64,000 nucleotides of DNA from Hermatobates lingyangjiaoensis (lineage: Eukaryota > Arthropoda > Insecta > Hemiptera > Hermatobatidae): positions 1 to 64,000 of the forward strand of contig JAPFBL010000584.1 in assembly GCA_026182355.1 (NCBI GenBank), written 5' to 3'. Every line of letters begins with the position of its first letter. The stretch's first letter is position 1. The position numbers and the translations under genes are program-made. The notes beneath the pieces were generated by a model that did no database searches, was not told the origin of the DNA, and saw nothing but the letters and a program-made list of their open reading frames with translations. Of the stretch, positions 57,937 to 64,000 are shown piece after piece.

Positions 57937-58148
57937 ATAGTTAATGGGTTAGTTCCACTGAGGTTAGTAATATTAGAATTAGTAATAATACAATCCGTCA
58001 TACCTCGTAAAGTCGTAGAAAAGCTCGACCGGTTTCGGGTCCATCTGGATCCCATCTTCAAGAGCACCTAACTGACTGTGAATGTTATTTTCCTATAAAT
58101 TACCTATAATTTACGAGGTATGACGGATTGTATTATTACTAATTCTAA
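57937..58148. mobile_element. H-family element with 12-bp TSD (deleted right arm)
   Basis: Flanks ttaatttatgat (57925-57936) and ttaatttctgag (58149-58160), 10 of 12. The left arm is complete; the right arm keeps only acgaggtatgacggattg and the terminus. Confidence 0.8.
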
Positions 58149-58601
58149 TTAATTTCTGAGATACCTGTTTACCTCACACAGGGACTTACAAAAGAAAACA
58201 TAATAAATCACTTGGGAAGTGGTCGACCTCAAGGGAACACACACTCGTCTCATTTCAGTCCATGTAGTCATCGCCATCAGCAGATTCATGTTTTCAGACT
58301 TGACATGTCGTCAGTTAAGTTGCGCAACATTTTACCATTCACCTCTCTCTCTCGCTACAAATCTACTTCTTTTGTTTGAATCTAATATAGAAATGTTAAA
58401 AAACAAAATACAGAAATATAGTGCACTACTTTACAATATGCAAAATAATAATAATTATCATTAATAATAATAATAATATTAATAATAATAATTAATAATG
58501 ATAATCATAATTAATAATAATAATAAATGCAATAAGAATCATTAATGATGGATCTATTTCTATGAAAATAGATATATAGATTTTTCTATATAGAATATAG
58601 A

Positions 58602-58760
58602 AAGATTTCACATAAACACGTGAAATAACAATTAATGATCAAACCACAATAAGAAATGGGAAAACAAGACTAAGATCTTTCAACCGTAACAAGCGGTCTT
58701 CGTCAGAGTCAAAAACCCAACTGACTTGTTTTCCCATTTCTTATTGTGGTTTGATCATTG
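58602..58760. mobile_element. A-family element with 12-bp TSD (right arm deleted)
   Basis: Flanks atagaatataga (58590-58601) and atagaacataga (58761-58772), 11 of 12. The complete minus-strand hammerhead-like motif lies at 58668-58710; the right arm starts only at acttgttttcccattt. Confidence 0.85.
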
Positions 58761-59639
58761 ATAGAACATAGATATAACGAAATGTTATGATTTTTTACGA
58801 ATAGTAAATATAATTATAATAATATAAATTTAGAAAACACATTACCGAAAATGTCTTTTTCCGAAAATAAGACACCATCTTATTTTCTTTTTAGGTGCAA
58901 AATACGTGCTACTGCTTATTTGTTCAACTAGATAAGTAGAAGTATCTATTTTGTTTAATAATAATGTATATACATAAATTTAAATTTATTCAATTACAAT
59001 CATGTCATCTTCATCTAGAACATATTAATAAATTATTACATTTGTTATAATGTTCTGACTTCCCACCAAATTCATTTCCTGTAGAATCATTGGTCGGAAT
59101 ATAGTTTCTACATTTTGCAATATAGAAACTATATTGCAAACATAGTTTCTATAGTCTTGCAATGTAGTTACAATTCTTAACGTTATTATTCTTAATTATA
59201 TTTTTCACATTATTTTAACTAGGGCTTATTTTCGGGGGATGTCTTATTTTCTGAAATAGACGGTAGTTGTGCAATCCGTAACCGTGTGGTATTTTCTTTT
59301 GTTTAGGAGTAGTTTAGAGTAAATGGATTTTTCCATTTTATTGTATATAATTTTGGTTATTTTTGTAACTATTAATTTGGAATTTGTATTGTAGACATTT
59401 ACCTGACGATGAACGGGAAGTGTTCGAAACGCGTAGAATAAAAATGTTTCTTTTTTGTGTGGAGACTTTGTTTTATCCATTTATCCTAGTATGAATTTAG
59501 AAAAGATTATTTTGTACAATTACTTTTAATAAACTTACAGTCCTAACGTCACTGGTGGAAAATGAATGTAACATCAGAACTTAAAGTACAAACACATTTA
59601 TTTACCGGTATTTTTCCTGATTATTTACAAATGAACTAT

Positions 59640-60010
59640 GTTTTCATTCACAGGTTTTGAGATTTTTTATTTATATTTATGTATAAATAAAAAATTCGAC
59701 ATATATTTATGTCCTCCTCAGAGCAAAGCATTAATACATTGAGCACGAATATTACGACTATATTTTTGCTAATATGTAACAAAAAAGATAAACTATAGAT
59801 TTACGTACTTCAGTCTGGTTTTGTATTATATATATATAATAAGAATATATTATATAAGAATATATTATTACGACTAATATAGTCGTAATATTTGTGCTCA
59901 ATGTATTTTTACTCAATGTGTTTTAGCCCTGAGGAGGACATAAATATATGTCGAAACGTTGGCGAACAAGCGTTTTTTAATATCAAGACCAAAACCCTCA
60001 AAAAATCTCA
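59640..60010. mobile_element. K-family inverted-repeat element
   Basis: Left arm gacatatatttatgtcctcc, right arm gaggaggacataaatatatg then tcgaaacgttggcgaa. Layout GCC, CUGAGGA, G, GACAU...AUGUC, GAAACGUU, GGC fits the hammerhead pattern. Outer arms mirror through aggttttgagatttttt. Confidence 0.65.
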
Positions 60011-62220
60011 AAACCTGTGAATAATAGAGTGGTCAAGAAACAAACAGCATGATGTATGTTTTCATTTGTTTGTATATTTTCAAAGAAAATGTGTTCTCTA
60101 CTATTTGATTCGTGTAGATTACTTTCCGGCTTCGCACACAGAGTAGTAAGTGGTAATCTATGATTTTATTTCAATTTAAAATAAAAAAAAAATAAGTATT
60201 TAAAATAACTTAGTCATCGTTACAGAGAAAATGCTTTCAATTAAGGTTGTAGATAATTATATTTTAATCAACTATGTTTGGAGTTTTTCTCTGAAGGAAA
60301 TATTTTAAGATATTTCGATCTCAATATGTTGTTACTAAAACTTTTGATTCAATGAGGTTATCCTTATGAACTGAATTCTTAAAAAATGTTCTTTCTTACT
60401 GCATGTCCAGGTCATGATAGCAAACCACTGTTCAAAGTTTACATTTCTGGTATCAGTAGTTTAGGGTCTGTTTTGATAAGTCTGTCAAATAGTTTGTAAC
60501 GGTTTGTCATTATGTATTATTATCATACAATGTAGATAATACTGCTTCCTCTCATCTTATTGTAGGAAAAATAACTTCCAAAAGAGTAGAAAGCTGTTGA
60601 AACCCGCAAAAGAGAATGTAATGTAGACCACAACACCAATCCATATAACATTACAACAACAATAACAACAAATAGGTACTTTCTAAAATAAATCCAACAA
60701 TATGCGAAACCTGAATCAAGATATTGCAAAGAAATGTATACGACATTTAGCGAAAACAGGAAGCAAGTACTTTGTTCGGGAAGCCTTTCTTCCGAGAAAT
60801 GATAAATAAGAGTACACAAACCCCCGGGAAACGAGGAATATAAAGGCGCGAAAAATAGAAAACTTTAAAATTTAATGAGGCTTAAATGAAGGAAAGTTAC
60901 GCATTCAGGCAAGTTTGACTTGAGCACGCAAGAGTGAACTTCTACGTCTCCAGTCAAACGCATACTCATTCTACCTCATGTTTCCGGAACATCTCCTTTG
61001 TATTTCCAAAGTACTTTCAAACAATATTTATAGTTTGAACTATAATTCAAACATAGTTTATTTCAATAGCACAGTTAGAAATGGATATATTTTAATAAAA
61101 AATAATATATAAATTTAAACGAATAACATTAAATAATTAATTATATTTTCGTTTTTTTCTCCAATATATTGTAAATCAATATGGACTCTCCTCGCAAGAC
61201 AAAAAAAAAAAAAATTAAGTGCCAACTACAAGCTTTACGAAACATGTGTTCACTTTTAATGATGACTATTAGAAAATGAAAAACATTGAGTTGCATATTG
61301 AAAAATATCTCTTTCTATTCAATTAATTTTTTGCCTTAAAACAATAAACTCAGTCAATCCTAGGCATTTCTTTTGTGATAAGTATACCAAAGAAATATAT
61401 TTGTATTTGCGCCAGAGAGGAAAACAAAAAAAAAATGTATGTTACGTCCACATATTAAATATCTGTATGGCTCATTATTTGGTAAAGTCATCTGCTATTT
61501 TATGCAATAATGATTTTTCTAAATAATATTTCATATGTTCGTCACAATCTATCCATAAATTATCTATCTATATCTGTAAATAATGTTTTGGATGTAGAGA
61601 TTGCTCAAGTTTCTTGTATCACTCTTTTAACAATTATATGTGAATCAAAGTGAGCAAAGCCACATAACATAAACCACATAACTGGTAAGAAATATAAAAT
61701 CAAATATTAGCGTTCACATTGTTTAGACTATTAAACTTTATATGTGGAGACTATATTATTACCATATAGTGAGTAAATACCACATAATAACTGATTGATT
61801 GCACTACCTTAGAATTAAAAACGAAATTAACTTGAGTGTAAAAAGGAGTAACCACCATGATTACAGGCTAAAAATAATCATAATAAAAGAAGGCATATGA
61901 ACGTGTGTTTGGTAATATTATCCTTGAAAAGCCTGATTCATCGGCTCTAATCAGCTAGAGGTCATTAGTCTGCCTGCATCAAAACAAACTGCTCAATTAA
62001 CACTCTCAATTTCATTTTAACAGTATCACTCAAACTGATCAATTATTTTTTTTCATATCCATTTTTAGTTAAACTTTGCACGTCATAATTAATAATAGAA
62101 GTTCAGTATTGCATTTATTTGAATCAACAACTCTACACAACTAACTTCAAAGAATTAATTATGTTTTAAGAATATCACTAATTATGATACAAAATAAGTC
62201 ACTATCACCAATCGTACATG
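60011..62220. other. No gene recognised
   Basis: AT-rich sequence. A B-type tail fragment is at about 61730-61800. Confidence 0.4.
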
Positions 62221-62224
62221 AAAA

Positions 62225-62475
62225 CTTACTCAAAAGCATGAGCTACGTGCTCGCCTCTGGAGTGGAAGATTCAGGGTTCGGATAGGACGTTAAGCCGTCG
62301 GTCCCGAGCATTCACGGTGTCAGGTACTCGTTAAGGTCCCTTCTGTAAATACATTTGACCTAGGCAAAATGTAGGACTGCTAATTTGGAATGTTGACCGT
62401 GTGGTATCAGAAAGGGCCAATTCTCGGTCTATACGTGTTCTTTCGTGAGGATGTTACCAGCCTGACCTACTCTGA
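62225..62475 (+). mobile_element. Diverged relative of the tRNA-derived SINE
   Basis: Shares gacgttaagccgtcggtccc, gtcaggtactcgttaag and tggtatcagaaagggccaat with the 26.0-kb SINE. The head is degraded and no CCTAA tail remains. Confidence 0.7.
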
Positions 62476-62602
62476 AGCATAGAGGCGACTACAGTAGACG
62501 GATGTGAGGCGGTCGTCCTCACTAGCGACATCATCACTGCGGATGACGAGGTCTAACACGAAGGGCATACAAACGACGCTTTGTCACCATGACTGAATAT
62601 AC

Positions 62603-63437
62603 CGGAGGTTCCCGAAGTGGATTCCGCGGAACCCAGGGGTTCCTTAACGGACTGTCTGGGGTTGGGTTCCCTCAAAAACATTTAGTAAAAACATTTTTCT
62701 AAAATTTTTTTTGTGGGTATGGATTTATTCTATATTTCTTGGGAATCATGAAACCGAATAATGTTTATATCTACATATACCCATAAAAAGATTTCACATA
62801 AACACCTGAAATAACAATCAATGATCAAACCACAATAAGAAAATGGGAAAACAAAACTAAGATCTTTCAACCGTAACAAGCGGTCTTCGTCAGAGTCAAA
62901 AACCCATCTGAAACAGTAGATGCCCTTAAGTAGAAGTGGTCAAAATTTGATTCATATTTAGGATGAATCACTAGTCAGTTTTTGGAAATAACTAGTGCAG
63001 CAAAATTAGCACTTCACACATTGCTGCCATTTCCCACTACCTACTTATGTGAAATTGGATTTTCTCTTCAAACTGCCATAGAAACTAAATACCAAAGTAG
63101 ACTTAATGCTGAGGCTAACTTGAGAATCAAACTCTCAACTATAAAGCCAAAAATGATTACAAAACAAACTCTATGTTAAAATTGCTAGTAATTCTGTTTT
63201 ATGCCTTATGCACTTGAGGAAAATATGAAAATTAAAACTTTTAGTTCTAAATTTTTATTCCAAAAATACATATTGCAGTAATATTACGTTTTTAATTGTT
63301 TTTAAACATACATACTATTTAAAAAGGCATATGAAAATATTTATATTATGATTGTATGAAATCATTAGAATCTGGGGTTCCCGGGAAAGTTATTGGAACC
63401 AAAAAAGGTTCCGCGTCGAAAAAAGTTAGAAAAACTG
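62603..63437 (+). mobile_element. hAT-like copy of the 14.5-kb family with a nested hammerhead element
   Basis: Begins ggaggttcccgaagtgg and ends aaaaaagttagaaaaactg. The family sequence is interrupted at atacccataa by 131 bp of A-family element. Confidence 0.8.
62787..62917 (-). mobile_element. A-family hammerhead element nested in a hAT copy
   Basis: Only one arm is present, from aagatttcacataaacac to cagagtcaaaaaccc. Flanks atatacccataa and agatgcccttaa match 9 of 12. Confidence 0.8.
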
Positions 63438-64000
63438 GTCTATACTGAGCCTTGGCCCTCCATTTCAACAAGGAACAGCCATACAAACAGTTTCTTCCAG
63501 TAAACCAAAAATTTTTAATTGTTAAATTTAAATTTACATTTTTAATTTAAACCTTGGTTCATTTCAAATTTGCGTTATGTTCACAATTTAGTTATGGTAG
63601 TAGTTTACATTTTAACATACTTCTAGTAATTTTGCGATTAAAGTTCATATTTTGTACTTTTTTTTTACTTATTTTGTTCATTTTGCTATTCAATTTTTCA
63701 TTTTTGTCCTACAATACAATATCATATATACACATATAAATATTTATAAGACATAGACTGTACAATACATAAATATATAAAATATATCAACCTTTGACCA
63801 GATTTTTCAATCGAATCAAACTTTCAGAGCCGGAGTTTTATTTTGATTTTAAATTGTTTCTATATATCTGCAATATGAAGAACTGTACTGTATCAATTAT
63901 TATACAAATAACACGTTATAGAGGAATTAGAGAAAAGAGTAAGAGCCTCACTGAGCTTGAAGGTCTGAAATGAACAAATATGGAATTCGGTATTTAAGCT
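63438..64000. other. No gene recognised to the window end
   Basis: AT-rich. A minus-strand acceptor-like gttcatttcag lies near 63970, but the frame that follows is short and unassigned. Confidence 0.35.

Noticed and set aside
60523..60819. Minus-strand ORF with a hydrophobic stretch that could be a membrane segment
   Set aside because: No prominin or other motif, no matching splice sites, and AT-rich composition that gives hydrophobic codons by chance.
63940..63985. Possible micro-exon at a gttcatttcag acceptor on the minus strand
   Set aside because: Only about 13 nt to the next GT, with no recognisable residues and no way to confirm phase.

Overview
The window is animal nuclear DNA, AT-rich and loaded with repeats. 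The organism is most likely an arthropod, probably an insect. Three things support this: a nuclear copy of mitochondrial DNA with the ND4L(-)/tRNA-Thr(+) arrangement usual in arthropods, a tRNA-derived SINE whose tail is (CCTAA)n like the arthropod telomere repeat, and one widely split gene of an animal family. The species cannot be named from the sequence.

Gene content. One protein-coding gene is supported: a prominin (CD133)-family pentaspan membrane protein on the minus strand. Fifteen coding exons lie between 28917 and 1450. They cover the end of TM2, the first large extracellular loop, TM3, a Cys-rich cytoplasmic loop, TM4, the second extracellular loop, TM5 and a basic cytoplasmic tail. 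Splice sites and phases fit throughout, except for three places (20.9 kb, 13.9 kb, 4.55 kb) where one base is missing, each at a short G run on the coding strand. Correcting those three, the exons give about 722 residues. The N-terminal part (signal peptide, first extracellular segment, TM1 and most of TM2) was not found between 28.9 and 64 kb, so it is unrecognised or lies outside the window.

Repeat content. The introns and the 35 kb upstream consist mostly of transposable elements. (1) There are many families of short inverted-repeat elements, often in (TA)n, each carrying a hammerhead-ribozyme-like motif on one or both arms. Ten of them have a recognisable target-site duplication, and every one fits 12 bp. 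One family carries an ORF start resembling the N-terminus of Penelope-like (PLE) proteins, so I read these as non-autonomous or truncated PLE relatives. (2) Non-autonomous hAT-type elements with 8-bp duplications lie at 9.65, 11.4, 14.5, 27.7, 29.2, 41.2, 45.9, 48.1 and 50.8 kb, and a hAT-like family related to the 14.5-kb copy has more copies at 23.2, 30.6, 34.6, 43.0 and 62.6 kb. (3) A tRNA-derived SINE occurs at 26.0 kb, with relatives at 5.6 and 62.2 kb. (4) A nuclear mitochondrial segment at 36.4-37.1 kb is split by a hammerhead element.

Layout. 1.45-28.9 kb is the prominin gene with repeat-filled introns. 29-64 kb has no recognised exon and is a mosaic of the same elements, with nested insertions at 40.4-41.0, 36.7-37.0 and 62.6-63.4 kb that show relative ages. 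The most unusual signal is the hammerhead element group: several sequence-unrelated families share one motif layout, CUGANGA plus one extra nucleotide, stem II, GAAA, then a two-base-pair stem III, and they share a 12-bp insertion signature.
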